Assembly (NCBI GenBank): GCA_000727475.1
Contig: KL647324.1
Coordinates: 434,001 to 498,000, forward strand
Direction: 5' to 3'
Origin: Sarcocystis neurona
Taxonomy: Eukaryota; Apicomplexa; Conoidasida; Eucoccidiorida; Sarcocystidae
DNA: 64,000 nucleotides
Part shown: in pieces, positions 23,368 to 36,700 of the stretch
Position numbering within the stretch: the first letter of the stretch is position 1
Layout: each line of letters starts with the position of its first letter
The notes under the pieces: generated by a model
Told to the model about the DNA's origin: nothing
Database searches by the model: none
What the model saw: the letters and a program-made list of their open reading frames with translations, nothing else
Position numbers and translations under genes: made by a program

Positions 23368-23988
23368 CTAATAGATAATTCCGCCGTCAGTTGGTTTGCA
23401 CCTGGGTCTTTTCTCACCGTAATCGGCAAGTATGTGCATCTCCGCAGGTGAAGAGCACTGAGGATTTTTACTTGGAAACCCAGCTGTTCTACCGTCGAAG
23501 AAGAGCGCGCACTCACCAAATACAAGGCAACACTGGACAGCAAGAAAAGAGCCGTGCGCAGTGTCTAAGAACCCACAGCTTCGATTTATTCTTAAGTGCC
23601 TACGCCTGCCTGTGTGTGCCTCTGCGCACTTCAGCATATGTACGCGGACATTTAAAGGCCTGCGCAAGCAACGGAAGTCCAGATACTCAGACGTAGAGAA
23701 AGCTACTTTCAGCATCGTCGACAAGCTGGTTCGCGACTCACCACCTGCCCAGGTGTCCTCTTCAAGCACTGGGTATATGCCTGAAAGACCTACTAGGAGT
23801 GTGCAGATGTGTGTACGCGTAAGCAATAAGATGGCTGTGTGGCAGTACACGTATAACGATGGTGACAGATTCACACGTTCAGATCCACAGTCATTAGTGT
23901 GTGAGATTTCATACGCAGGATGAGGACGCAGGAGTCTGTAAATACAAGTAAGGTTCCAAGATAGGACTGTAGAAGAAGAGGCGCACAT
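23368..23988 (-). CDS. unidentified 206-codon open frame, overlapped by a 157-codon plus-strand frame
   Basis: The longest frame in the non-repetitive part of the window. It has hydrophobic stretches (HTAILLLTRTHICTLLVGL) and scattered Cys. The plus strand over 23453-23923 is also open and reads as a basic, Ser-rich protein (RYSDVEKATFSIVDKLVRD). Both cannot be assumed real. No family is recognised for either. Confidence 0.22.
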   Translation of the reverse strand: MCASSSTVLSWNLTCIYRLLRPHPAYEISHTNDCGSERVNLSPSLYVYCHTAILLLTRTHICTLLVGLSGIYPVLEEDTWAGGESRTSLSTMLKVAFSTSEYLDFRCLRRPLNVRVHMLKCAEAHTGRRRHLRINRSCGFLDTAHGSFLAVQCCLVFGECALFFDGRTAGFPSKNPQCSSPAEMHILADYGEKRPRCKPTDGGIIY

Positions 23989-25062
23989 CCTCTGTATATA
24001 CTGATACAGATATGTGCATAAATTGGAGAAGAAGTGTCGACAGGGTTGTACAAATATGTTTGTATATACGGAGGAATTATAAATGTATACGCTAGTACGT
24101 GTAGATATATGTAAATAGGGAAGAGGAAGATAACATATAACAGTAAGGCTTACTCACCGGAAGCGCTTGTCCTGCTGGAGTATTTCGTATGTAGATTTGC
24201 TCACCACGCTGTACGCATACAGAGACAGGTGAGGTGGTGCTTCAGTAGAAGCTTCTGCAGAAGTGCAGCAGAACGCAGCACTGGGGAACTCGGCTCGAGT
24301 GGCGGATCACAGGAAATTCCCCAGGTGTATCGCCGAAGAACACATGTATCCATAGAGACCGGTATACACCTCATTGAAACACTTACAACTTCACGGCTCT
24401 CTCTACAAAGAGCTGAAACCTTACTCTGTATGTGAATGTCTCCGTGTATATACACACGCATACATATGTATGTATAAACTTACGTATGCGTTTCCGCGCA
24501 GCGGCTATCCTCTACCATGTGCGGAGAAGTAGACACACACATGTGCGTCTCCTCCACGCTCGTGGACGTAAACGTACGTCACATCGAGAAAATGTGTGTG
24601 CGTATCTCCATACGCATATATATATATATATGTCTCTCTCTCTCTATAAATATAGGTACTCGTATACACCCGGGTAATCCACTTATGTAGCATATATTAT
24701 TTACAAATAGGCACTCTTACATCTCAAATATGTAAGAGTAACAGACGCCAAAGACTGCGTGAGTCCTACAGCCTGGCAAGATACACATCTGCACACAGAT
24801 ATGTATGTATCTGTAGGTTCTGTCGTTCTGTGTCTACGTGCCGACGTATCTATTGATCAGTATCTATCTCTATGTGGACCTTTCCTTTTTTTCTCCCGCC
24901 CTCCGCATCCATATACACACCTACGTACGTACCCAGTTTTCCATGTGTAGACGTACGTAATAATCCGTATGTATACATATTTGTACTCACTCTCTCCCCG
25001 TACCTACGGCATTTATAGATGCGTAAACACATGCACCTGCCTGTGTATGTATCAACGTATAT
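23989..25062. other. TA-rich and mixed sequence, no gene recognised
   Basis: A TA/CT microsatellite lies at 24610-24650. A short plus frame near 24229-24435 is open but unrecognised. Confidence 0.4.
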
Positions 25063-25533
25063 ATGAAACGACCTCTGTTTCTCTCCCTCTGTATATCTTC
25101 ATATGTGTGGACCTCTGTTGACCTCTCTACTCACACACATTGTATGACACAGTCCTCAGACCTCCCTACATACAAGTGTGCGTACACCTCCGACTGGCCT
25201 GTTGTTCAGCGTTTTTGTGCTGACATCCCAGCGCAGGTGGGTGCCCCGGTGCGCACCACCTTGTTAACAGAAACACAGGTGAGTTCTTCCTTCTGCATCT
25301 TCCATATTGGACGGTCCCTTACTCCTTTTGATCTGCGTTCGATTGTAGCAGTGAAGCAGAAGATGCAGAGGGAGGTTCTCGCCACGGTCACGTTCTCCAA
25401 GTGTATGTACGCACGTATCACTTGCATTACTGGTGTCGTCCATGTGCACACGCATATATGTATCAGTCCCGAATACTATCACGTATCTGTCATATATGAA
25501 CTGGAAGTGTGCGCTAACGTAGAAGGTGGGTAA
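25063..25533 (+). CDS. possible exon(s), unidentified
   Basis: A 156-codon open frame. Its middle (DWPVVQRFCADIPAQ to TLLTETQ) is bounded by an acceptor-like tatgacacag near 25152 and a good donor ACACAG|GTGAGT near 25279, so an exon of about 125 bp is possible. The frame also stays open through that donor. The complementary strand (25206-25451) is open too. No known domain. Confidence 0.28.
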   Translation: MKRPLFLSLCISSYVWTSVDLSTHTHCMTQSSDLPTYKCAYTSDWPVVQRFCADIPAQVGAPVRTTLLTETQVSSSFCIFHIGRSLTPFDLRSIVAVKQKMQREVLATVTFSKCMYARITCITGVVHVHTHICISPEYYHVSVIYELEVCANVEGG

Positions 25534-25948
25534 ACAAGTATCTTTACTACACAGGTAACTGCTGAGAGAGAGAGAGAGAAAATATAGACGTCGCACCTGA
25601 TGCACGGCACCCACATACCACCGGTACAAATATGAAAATGTTATAGTGCATGGCACGCAACACTAGTAAAGATATATACATGCATATACACACATATATA
25701 CATACATAGACACGTATATACCCACATATTTGACAGTGGGTGTGTAGCGGCAGGCCAACATGGTTAAGTTCCAATTTCATCCTTCCTTCCATGGAATCGG
25801 TGTACAAATATCGTACGCGTATGTAAAATAGTACTTCTGCGCGTAATTCTCTATAGCACAGTATGTGAATATCGTATGAAGACGATACAAACGATCATAC
25901 ATATATATATGTATGCCGCTGTATGCCGCGCTGCATGCGCGGAGCGGC

Positions 25949-26611
25949 TTAGGTTTGGTCCTTGGCCGTGCAGCTTTCTTCGTTCAGGTTTTGTCTTGTT
26001 TGTGCCCTCGTCGATGGTCGACACACTTTCCCCCAGAAGCATTTTAGATTCTTTCCGTTTATCGGTCGTGATTTGTGACTGGCTGACACCGAGGAAGTTC
26101 TGTCGCCGTCGACCCAGGAAGCACGTTTCGCACACACCCGCCTTCTACGCTTTCTCCCGTTTCTCCCCTCCTTTCCTTCGCGTTGCCCCGCATTTTTCTT
26201 CAACCCGTTCACCTCGACTTCTTCTTTGTAGGCTGCACCCGCCATTTCTCTCGCTGTTCTACTTTCCTTCCCCCTCTGCGGCCATCTTTGCGTTCGCGTC
26301 TTGGCGTCGTTCCCCTCTCCTCTCCACTTCTTCAAATTAATCAGCGCAGCTTCGAACTTCCCACCGTCTGCGGTGTGCGTCCTCCCATTGCTGTTCGCGT
26401 ATTTCTCTTCGTGGAAGACGTACCCACACACGCGCTCATACCCACACTCACGGATGTATGTGTATGCAGCAGGTAGGCACACAGACTGCGCATCCCGAGA
26501 GTATGTGTTAATTACGTGTACCGCGTGAACAGCCGCGACGACAGAACAGAAGATCGTTAATTTGCATAGCAGTGAGGAGAAGAAGAAAGTAGTAGATACG
26601 TACATACACAC
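25949..26611 (-). CDS. possible basic low-complexity coding segment, unidentified
   Basis: A 220-codon open frame rich in Lys, Arg, Glu and Gly, with a mixed stretch GGKFEAALINLKKWRGEG. The plus strand is pyrimidine-rich, so part of the openness comes from composition. No domain or splice partner is found. It could equally be a chance frame. Confidence 0.22.
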   Translation of the reverse strand: MCMYVSTTFFFSSLLCKLTIFCSVVAAVHAVHVINTYSRDAQSVCLPAAYTYIRECGYERVCGYVFHEEKYANSNGRTHTADGGKFEAALINLKKWRGEGNDAKTRTQRWPQRGKESRTAREMAGAAYKEEVEVNGLKKNAGQREGKEGRNGRKRRRRVCAKRASWVDGDRTSSVSASHKSRPINGKNLKCFWGKVCRPSTRAQTRQNLNEESCTAKDQT

Positions 26612-27589
26612 ACGCTTCTCTCTGTTTTACGTGTCTACCAACGTGGTAGGCAGAGAGATATATGCATTTACGTACGCATTCGTCCGCACCGTCTATTCTC
26701 TGTACACTCGCGCAGATCCTGCCCCAAGTTGACTCCTATTGTCACTTCTGGCTTGCTTCTCTTTTTAGCACTTCCTTCTGTGGCACTGTCTCTAGCCGGC
26801 GGCAACTGTGTGAGCCAGCAGATAACTCTTAGCTCCCTATGAGTGTTTCTTCGTACATACACACCTACGTAGAATCTACACCTATACACACGAACACAGA
26901 CGTCAACGTCTCTACGTATAACATATAGAGGTACATGTATGTGTCTCTTTGCATCAATGAATTTGAAGGGCGTGCACATACAGTGTAGACTCTACGTATA
27001 GTTGTATATGTGTGTGTGTGTTTGTGTGTCTATATACATTATTTGTGCCTATGACACATATGCATTTATATTCAACCACCTACATTGACACACACCTGCC
27101 CACACACACATATACATATATATATGTGACATGTGTAGGTATCCCTTTATAGCTAGGTGTGTGTGTGTGTGCGTCCGGAGAATACAAAAATTTGTTACAC
27201 AGCCGCACACCCAAATTTTTGGAGGGCCGTGAACTTTCTTTCGCTGCTGCAGAAGAACCCCTCCGTCGGCCGCATTCCGCAACAACAGACAAACAAAACT
27301 TCTTCCAACTTCTATTTCGTCGTCGTTTCAACTTTTTGTAGCTGCCTCGGCGACGCGTGGGTGGTCACAGCCGTGGACGCGCTCCAGCATCTTCCACCGG
27401 TATCCTCCCTCTGTGTGACGACTCCTACGGCTGAAACCACGCGCTGCACAACTTTCCCTTTTTTTTTCTTCTTCTTTTCCTTCTTCTTCCGTTTTCTTTT
27501 CTTCAGTACGACTGGTACTTCGACAGCCACTGTGCTCACGCTTCCCACGAATACTACGAGTGTCCGTTTCACTGCATTGCGAACACTAC
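26612..27589. other. mixed and T-rich sequence, no gene recognised
   Basis: TG/TA microsatellites lie near 27000-27170 and a poly-T/TTC run near 27465-27500. The 27157-27717 plus frame runs into the ACT/TAC tract and is not convincing. Confidence 0.4.
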
Positions 27590-28180
27590 CGTCTACTGCA
27601 GTACCGCTGCTCCTGCTACTGATATTCCTCCTGCAACTACACCTATTACTGGTGCAATCACTACTACTACATCTACTACTGGTGGTGGTACTACTGCTAT
27701 ACTACTACTACGACTAGTAGTGCTACTGCTACAATTACTACTATACTGCTGCAAGTACTACTAGTACTAGTAACCACTGGTGGTGGTAATACTGCCAGTA
27801 CTACTATACTACTACTACTACTACTATGACGATGAGTAGTACTACTGCTACAACGACTACTATACTGCTGCTAGTTCTACTACTACTAGTAATGCTACTA
27901 CTACTGCTGCTATAACAGTACTTCTACTACTACACCTACATCCACGTGTACCTCTACTGCTGCTGGTAATGGTACTACTACTACTACCACTACTACCACT
28001 CCTACTACCACTACGATTACTAATACTGGCCTACTGCCACAACTACTATTACTACCACCACTATTAGTGCGGTGGTACTACCTATATTGCTGCTACTACT
28101 ACTACCACGACTACGACTACTACTACCCTACCACTCCTGCTACTACTACTGCGACTGCTACTACTACTACTATATTGACT
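27590..28180. repeat. imperfect ACT/TAC trinucleotide tract
   Basis: About 590 bp of interrupted CTA/TAC/ACT triplets, with GGT and GCT variants. It is the only block in the window dominated by this triplet rather than CAG/CTG. Confidence 0.8.
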
Positions 28181-30168
28181 ATTCCTGGTGGTCTTCTGAG
28201 TTGAACTTGGCTACCGCAGGTAACACACTTATCCCAGTGTAAATACCAGGCGCAGTGATATTACCGTCCATGGCCGTGTTCGTAGTGGGATGACGCTGCT
28301 CCTTCGACTTTGCGGTCATCAGCGACCGCTGGTCACACGCCCGGCAGTGCTTCAACGCTTTCCCTCCTACTTCTCTACATATTGCACTACTCCTCTTCCT
28401 TGTCCATACTACTACTACTACTGCAGTCATAGTAACAACTACTACTGCGATTGCTGTGGTGAGTCTTGGGCAACACGCCTATGTCTGTTCCTGGTACGAC
28501 GCCTGTAGCAGATCAGTCATTTCTTCTACGACTCCGACTGCTGTGTATTTACACAAATACTGCTACTAGTACTATCGTGACACCTCCGCGTACGTTTTCT
28601 ATGACTGCGACTACCCTTTTGACTCCTCGTTCTCGTCCTTCTCCTGCTTGTCTTAGTGCTGTTATTATCTATACGACTCTTCCTTATTACGTCTACCCCC
28701 CACCCATATCTCTTCTCCTCCTCCTATGCGTCGTATTTGAACTCTTGCTACGCCTCCTTTGACTGCGAAGTATATTGGTGTTAATTCTGCATGCGTCCTG
28801 CGACGTGTCCTGCGCCTGTGGAAGAGGAGAGACCCCACGACTACTTTTTCACTTTGGGCTGGTTGACACAACGGGTGCACGACCGGCGCCGCGGCTCCCG
28901 AGTGCTATTTATGAACCGCTAACATCTGCGTCACTTCTTTTTCTTTGTTGAACAACTTCTCCTCTTCATTACGATGACCTCTGCGTCACCGACCTCTGCA
29001 TCGCTTTTGCTTCTTCCCCTTTCCTACCCGACGTCTTCTCTTGTTCTTTCTGTCCTTCTCCTCGTGCTTCTTCGCCTACGACTGTGCCATTCCTTTCCCG
29101 AAGGAACCGTCTCCTTTTCCTGCTGAAAGTGTGACACTTCCTTCCCTTCCTGCCTTCTCCTTCATCTGCAGAGCAAGTGACAACCAACACGACGGCCTCG
29201 CCAACCCGTGCTCCTCCGACGAAAAGCGCCTCATCTCGGCAAGCGCAGCAGCGGCACACCAACGCCGGCAGCAGCAGCAGCAGGACCAGCAGCAGCAGCA
29301 GCAGCCTCCGCAGCAGCAGCAGCAGCCTCCGCAGCAGCAGCGGCCTCCGCAGCAGCAGCAGCAGGCGCCCGAGAGCCGGTCCTGAGAATTTCAGCAGCAG
29401 TAGCCGCAGTGACCGAGTTGCCTGTAGCCCCCTCCAGCAGCAGCAGATTGACGGCGCCTTCTGCTGCAGCACGCGCGGAGAAAAAAGAAGAGAGCAACGG
29501 GACGATGCGCAGCAGCGGAAGAGGGGCATACAACAAGCAGCAGATGCCGGGCGTAGGTGAGAGAGCGTGAACTGCAGCAGAAGCTCACGCGGCAGCGCCT
29601 CTGCAGCGCCTCCAGAGAGAAAATATATCACACCGGTGGAACCACACAGCAGCTGTCTGCCTCCACCACCGCGCCCTCCCACGTGGCCTTCTTCCGTTTC
29701 CTCCTCCTGCCCCTGCTGCTGCATCTGCAGAACTTGCTGCTGCTTCTCTTCCATACGCAGCTGGCTCTCCTAAAGGGCGCCAGCAAGCAGCAGCTCTGTC
29801 TCTCTTTCCGTCTGCAGCGTTGAACTGCGCGGTCCCTGAACGCGGCGGCAGCGCATCTCGTCGGTCTATTCGTCCGTCCCTCCCGCGTGCAATAAGTTGG
29901 TCCTTCTACTACTCTGGCGTGCTATACTATACGCGTGCCACACCTGGGAGAATTTGCCGACGTTTCTTGATATACTTAAATCCTGACTTTCTACGTCTCT
30001 TATCTCCCTGCCTACTCTTCTATACATACGTTGTAGTAGGTAGATGCCTTTGCATGTGTCTGTCTCTGTACCTGTTCCTGCATATATCTGCCCGCCGCAT
30101 TGTCGCTTCCCTCCGCTGCCCACTTCTCGTTGTTTGAGCCGCTGCCCCGCTACTTCTTCGTGATACAA
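28181..30168. other. upstream region of the LMF gene, with CAG run
   Basis: Trailing ACT-like triplets reach about 28700. Purine/pyrimidine-biased DNA covers 28900-29160 and a perfect-looking CAG/GCAGC run covers 29263-29375. Frames are open on both strands (28969-29754 minus, 29208-29570 plus) because of the triplets. The minus frame begins MEEKQQQVLQMQQQGQEEET, which could be coding, but nothing decides it. The LMF promoter should be here; no motif is recognised. Confidence 0.45.
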
Positions 30169-30732
30169 ATGGACGACAGGGCGCCAGCGCCGTCGTCCCT
30201 GCTGCGTCTTCCCGCAGCAGGACGACGTTCTTCTTCTCTTTTCCCGTCCACCGCGCGTGCCTCTGCTGCTGCTGCGGATCCCCGTGCGTCAACAATCTCT
30301 GCATGTGCGTCTCCGTTCCTTCCCCGCGGGACGCCCAGGGCTGCTGCCGGGTGTTCTTTTCCTCCTGCTGCTGCTGGTTCTGCCGGTCCTTTCGGCCCCG
30401 CTGCTGCTCCTCCTGCTGCTGCTCTGGCGTCTTCGTTCTCTCCCCACAGCGCTGCCGCTGCTGGTGCTCCCGCCCCGCCGCCTGCCGCCGCTGCTGCTGC
30501 GGCCGCGGCTTTTTCGCAAGCGCCTCCTCCTCCTGCTCCCCGCCTCGGAGCCGTCGCCGGCGTGCCGTCCACGGTCTGCAGGTGGACTTCTTACACCGTT
30601 CTGCTCTGCTTTACCTTTTCCGGGTTCTACTCTCTCTGCTGCTCCTCGTGCAACCACGTCGCGACGCTGCAGCTCCTGCAGCTGGGACTCAACGTTGTCT
30701 ACGGCCTCGCCTTCCTCTCTCTTGTTTGGCAG
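30169..30732 (+). CDS. LMF exon 1: low-complexity N-terminus and first membrane segments
   Basis: 188 codons from ATG 30169. About 130 residues of Ala/Pro/Ser are followed by two hydrophobic stretches, [17 protein letters not shown] and [18 protein letters not shown]. The exon ends CAG|GCAAGC, a typical GC-type donor, phase 0. The next exon continues [16 protein letters not shown], as LMF proteins do after their first membrane helix. Confidence 0.68.
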
Positions 30733-33700
30733 GCAAGCGACAGAACCAGCAGCAGCAGCAGGAGTGCCACCAGCAGCAGCGACAACAGTGCCATCAGCAG
30801 CGGCTACGGTAGCTGCAACTACACCAGCTGCAGCAGTTCTAGTGGCGACAGCAGCAGGAGCAGTCGCAGTGACAGCAGCTGCAGCAGTCGCAGCGAGAGC
30901 AGCACCAGCAGCAGGAGTCGCAGCGAGAGCAGCACCAGCAGCAGGAGTCGCAGCGAGAGCAGCACCAGCAGCAGGAGTCGCAGTGAGAGCAGCAGCAGCG
31001 GCAGTCGCGACGGCAGGTGGATATTTCTTTTTGCGTCTGCAGCAGGAGGTGCAACAACAGCAGGAATAGCAGCAGCTCCTCGTCCGTGCAGCAGGAACAG
31101 CAGCAGGCGCGACGTCATTTCAAAATGCTTTAGGCAGTACAACAGATACACACATGTACATATGGATGAAGCCATACATACACATATATATAGGCAGTAC
31201 AACAGATACATACAGGTATATATGGATGAAGCCATATACATATATATACATATATATGTATATAGGCAGTTCAACAGATACATACATGTATATATGGATG
31301 AAGCCATACACACATACCTCTACAGGCAGTACAACAGTTACACACATGTATATATGTGTGAAGCCATACGTATATATGTACATATATGTGGGCAGTACAA
31401 CAGATACATACATGTATATATGTATGAACCCCATGGAAGAAATTTGAAGAAGAACTACAGAGGCACATCCATATATGTATATATGTAGGCAGTGCAACAG
31501 ATACACACATGCGGGTTTGTATGGAGCCGTACATATATATAGATATATAGGCAGGACAACGGATATGAAGCCCATGAAAGGAGTTTGAATAACTACCGTA
31601 GACATATATATATATAAAGTGAGACGGTACAAGAGGTAGTACGCAGATGTATATAGTTATGGAGCCAGTGACAATACAACAGATATACGTACGCATATAA
31701 TATATGAAGCCAGTGGGAGCAATTTCAACACTAGCTATAGAGGCACTTAAGCGGGACGATAGATACGTATACCTCTCTATTTATGAAGTCAATAAAAAAA
31801 ATTTCAACAGTAGCTGTAGAGACACATATGCATAGGTATCGAACTGTGTATATATATATATATGTATATATATGTATACAGACAGAGATAGAGAGAGGAG
31901 ATTTAGAAGCGTATCTTTTTTTGCGTGCGTATGCAAAGCAGTACCTGCTAGGTCCACAAAGTCCTGCTCCTGCACATACATACATATATATGACTTGTGT
32001 ATATTTACGTATCTATTCATATATGTGCGTAGCAGGGAGACTTGTTGCTGCTGGCTCGTCGTTTCTGCCGCCTGCATTCGCCTAGCGGCTTTGTATATTC
32101 GTCTCAGTACTGACTGCAGATATACTCTCTATATATATGTATGTGAAAAGAAATACGTGCAGGTACATATCTATGTACGTTTGAATACGAGTACTTACGT
32201 GTATAGGTGTTTGATACTGGATATCTATTAATGTATATATATGTATAAATATATGTGGAAATACATTTGTGCAGGTATATATCTATGTCCTTTCGTGTAC
32301 AAATACTTTATATAAATGTATATGCGTGTAGTTGATGTTCAATATATATAAATGAATTTACATGTATATATACTTCTGTATAATTACAGGTCTAACACAG
32401 GTTTGGTATATGTGTGTATATACATATATATATATGCGAATGGGGAGTTTCGGCATTCGTACGTAGGACCGTATACCGATGGTAGCTCTTTCTCTATACG
32501 TGTAAACACATATACATAGAAACATGCGTGCATATATATATACGTATATGTGTATACGTGCTAGTTCGTATATATGTTTCCATTTGTCTATCGTTACATG
32601 TGTCTATATGTATGTCTATGGTATATACGTGAAAATATATATATATATATATATGTACGAATATGGACGTCCCGCTTGATATATATAATACGCCTTTCTC
32701 TACCACTACAGATATATGTGGAATGCCTTCTTGTGTGTGCGATAGACTGACGCAGAAATAGATTTCTGTGTGTACCTGTGCAGTCCTTATGCATAAGGAA
32801 AAATATATACATATACGTCTATATATATATATCGAGACAGAGAGAGTGAGGAATAGGGAGGCGGGCACATGGTTTCTTATATGTACGTATATGTATACAC
32901 ATGTGTGTGTATGTGTGTATGTGTGTCTCTCTCTCTCTATATACACATACACATGTGTCTCTATACATATATATATGTATATATATGTTTTAATGTGTGA
33001 ATATATTCATATATGTATATGTGTATTCACTTATACGTACACATGTATAATATATATATACACGTGTAGACACGTGTTTATGTGCGGACGTGCATGTACA
33101 TACGCACGTGTTTCTTCCATTTTCAACAAGTTTTTTGCAAAGGAAGTAAATTTCCGTGGTGGTAGTACTGGCCGAGTACCCCACATACGTCTATCTACGT
33201 TTTAACATATATACATACATACATGTATATACACCCTATTTTATATATATACACATGTGCATCCGATGTATATGCATACATACATATGTACACGTACAGG
33301 TATATCTGCACATAGATACACGTGGATATTCCCCACCTCCATATATATATACACTGATATATATGTGTATATATATATATATGTATATGTATACACACGC
33401 TAATAAACATATATGTATATATATATTGGTGGTAGCATATATTTGTGTGTGTATATATGTATCTATATATGTAAGTGTGCAGGTTTTGAGACATTGGTGC
33501 GGTTTCTCTCTTTTGTATATGGAGCAGCAGTTTGAGAGAGAAATAGAGAAGTCTTCTTTTTGCTGCTGTTGGGGCAAGAGGACGACGGATGGAGCGTCTC
33601 TCACAGTGTGTCCGTGGGTACCTGTCTTTCTCATCTGTCTCTGCTGCGACTTCTACTGAGGCAGCTAAGCAGATACAAACAAAAGGGATGTGTGGGCGGT

Positions 33701-36700
33701 GAATATTTTCTCGTCTTCTCTTCCTTCTTCTCTTGTCAGGCCGATGGGCTGATGAAGCCTGAGACAGGACTGATGCCCCTAGACGAGCACTTGCCACTGC
33801 TGGAGGAGCGGGCGTCCATCGCTGCTTCTCCACATGTTCGTCTGCCCATGAAGGTGGTCCACCGAGTAGCCGCAGCAATCTGCGACAACAAAAATACCCT
33901 CTCGGTGGGGCACTTTATTCTCCGTAGAATTATCTCTGCATGCATACGCACACGCACAGACGCAGACTGAGACGGTGTTGTGTTGCAGAGGCGTGGATAC
34001 ATATACAGAGAGAAGACACATACGTGAAGACATTGAGAGGGAGCGACGGGATCAGAGGGAGAGCCACGGAGGGAGAGAAAGAGAGAGAGACACGACAGCA
34101 ACGCAGAGGTAGACAGCAAGACAGATGGAAACGAGGGAGAGAGCAAGCGGAAGACACAGCGAGACAGGGGGGGAGACACAGAGAGGGGGGAGACAGTAGA
34201 GAGGGAGAGGGGAGCGAGACAGAGGGGGGATACAGGGAGACAGAGGGGGGAGACAGAGCGAGACAGAGGGGGGGGGAGACGCAGGGAGAGAGGGGGGAGA
34301 CACAGAGAGACAGAGGGGGAGACACACAGAGAGAGGGGGGGGATACAGGGAGACAGAGAGACAGACAAAAAGAGAGAGGGAAAGTGGGAGATATACACAC
34401 ACCTACGTATCTATAGAGATGCATGTGTCTGATGAACGGCTTCTAGTTGAGGGCCTAAGATGGCGAGGAAAGGGCTGCCTGCGCGCCTGTCGCATCAGCG
34501 GTCAACGCGGCGAAAATTCGGTCTGTAGACAGCAAACAAAAAACTATATATATGTAGCTATTCACACTGACACAGAACTCTCATTCCTCCTACAAAGAGA
34601 TATATATACGTGTGCTCGTATACCCCCATACATATACATATTCATGTACAAGCACGTACATGCGTATGTATGTATGTGTGGGTTTGTGTCTGGGACGCAG
34701 AGACAGCCACATGGACGGGGGGCGAGTTCAGCTGCATGGTAGTCCTGCTCGCGCCCCCAAGGTTGAATTTATATATATTCGCTATATTCATTAGACGTCT
34801 ACTGAGTATTTTCGTTGCAGTTACTTACATATGTCTATCAGCCAAACAAATCTCTCTCTATATATTCAGCACAACAAATTACATATGTACGTATGTATCT
34901 ACGATGATGTGTCCTTTGTTTGGAGTAATATAATGAGAGACATACTGAGAGAGATATACATATGTCCATATTCATACATGCATTGATATATATATATATA
35001 TACAGAGAGGGACGTATGTATGTATTAGTGCATGATATATATATATGTATATATATGTATGTACATGTAGTGATGCTGGTGTATATATATATAGAGAGAG
35101 AGAGAGAGAAACGTATATATGTGTAAGCGTATAGTATATATATATATACATGTGTAGTGACAGTGGTGTGTACTTATATATATGTGTATATATAGAGAGA
35201 GAGAACCGTGCATATCAGTAGAAGTGTATCATATATACATCCATACATATGGTGATAGTATGTATCTATATATAAATATACATATGGAGAGACACATGCA
35301 TATATTTATACGCGTATAATTATATAGAGAGAGATAATGATAGTAATGCATGTATATATATATAAAGAGAGACGTTCATATCTACACACGTATATATATA
35401 TATAGTGGTATGTATGCATATATATATATAGACAGAAAGAAATGTGTATGCGCGTAGATGTATATGATGTAGGTATGTGTTAATATTAAGAGAGGGATAA
35501 TAATTTTGGGGTCTGTGTAGCGCGACACCACAACAGGCGTTGCTCAGCAGGGTCTGTGTGTGTGTGAATGTCCACATGCAAATATCTTCGTATTTAGAGA
35601 ATTCTACCTCTATATGAGAAAGGAAGACACGTATAGATGGATGTTGATTTGTGTTGCTCGACGCATCATATCCCTGTCCTCTAGCAATAACCACAAAGGA
35701 CTATACAAATATATATATACATGTGTATAGATAGCTTGTATTGACTCATGTGCACGTAGTAACAAAGCACACAAGGAACTACGTATATATATCTCTATGT
35801 GTATGTGCAGATAGATTGTCCTGACTCTTTGTAGACAGTATATCTCTGTATACGGATGTACCTGCGTAACAAGGACTAAATTCAACACATATATGTATAA
35901 TATAGATGAATATTCAGTGTTTCTTGTGTTTCTCCACATTTCGCCTGATATTCGCTATTGCGTCCGGGAAGTTTATCTCCGTAGAGAACGCCTGATGCCC
36001 CTCTGCGTACACATCATACAAACGTAGGTCTGACCTACTCCGAGCGATGCATCACCTGCAGAGATTAGCAGCTAAGAAACGTACACATATACACATGTGT
36101 AACAGCAGAAGAATCCCTGGCGCAAAATTGTGTAGACTGGTAGTGTCTTGGGTCTCTCGCCTTCCCCGTCTCTCTCTCTTTTCTTTCTCTGTCTCTCCTT
36201 CTCCCACCCGCCCACGCACAGCTATCTGAGTAGACGTGCCGAGATGCAGGCCCGCAAGCCACAACGAGGGACTCTTGGCTCGCGACAGCAGCACCACCAG
36301 GACTAGCGCAACTCTCCTCGACGCACAGCTCTGCTGCTGCTCTCCTCCTCCTCCTGCTCTCCTGCTGCTGCTTTGCCTCCGCCTGCTGCTGCTTTGCCTC
36401 CTCCTCCTGCTGCTGCTCAGCCTTCTGCTGCTGCTGTCTCTCCTGCAGCTGCTGCTGCTGAGCCTCCTGCTGCTGCTGAGCCTCCTGCTGCTGCTCAGCC
36501 TTCTGCTGCTGCTCTGCCTCCTGCAGCTGTTGCTGTCCCTCCTCCTCCTCCTCTTGCTGTTGCCCTGCCTCTTGCGTGGTGCGTATCTGGGTGACTCCCT
36601 CTCTGTCCTGCAGGTGGGGTGGCGCTGTCTGGGGTCGTTCACCTCTCGAGATTTCTTCTCTTTTCTTATCCCTTCTTTCCCTCGCGTGTACCTGCTTCTG

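Noticed and set aside
33940..34424. Glu/Arg/Gly-rich plus-strand and Pro/Ser-rich minus-strand frames
   Set aside because: Both are artefacts of the GAGACAGAGG purine repeat.
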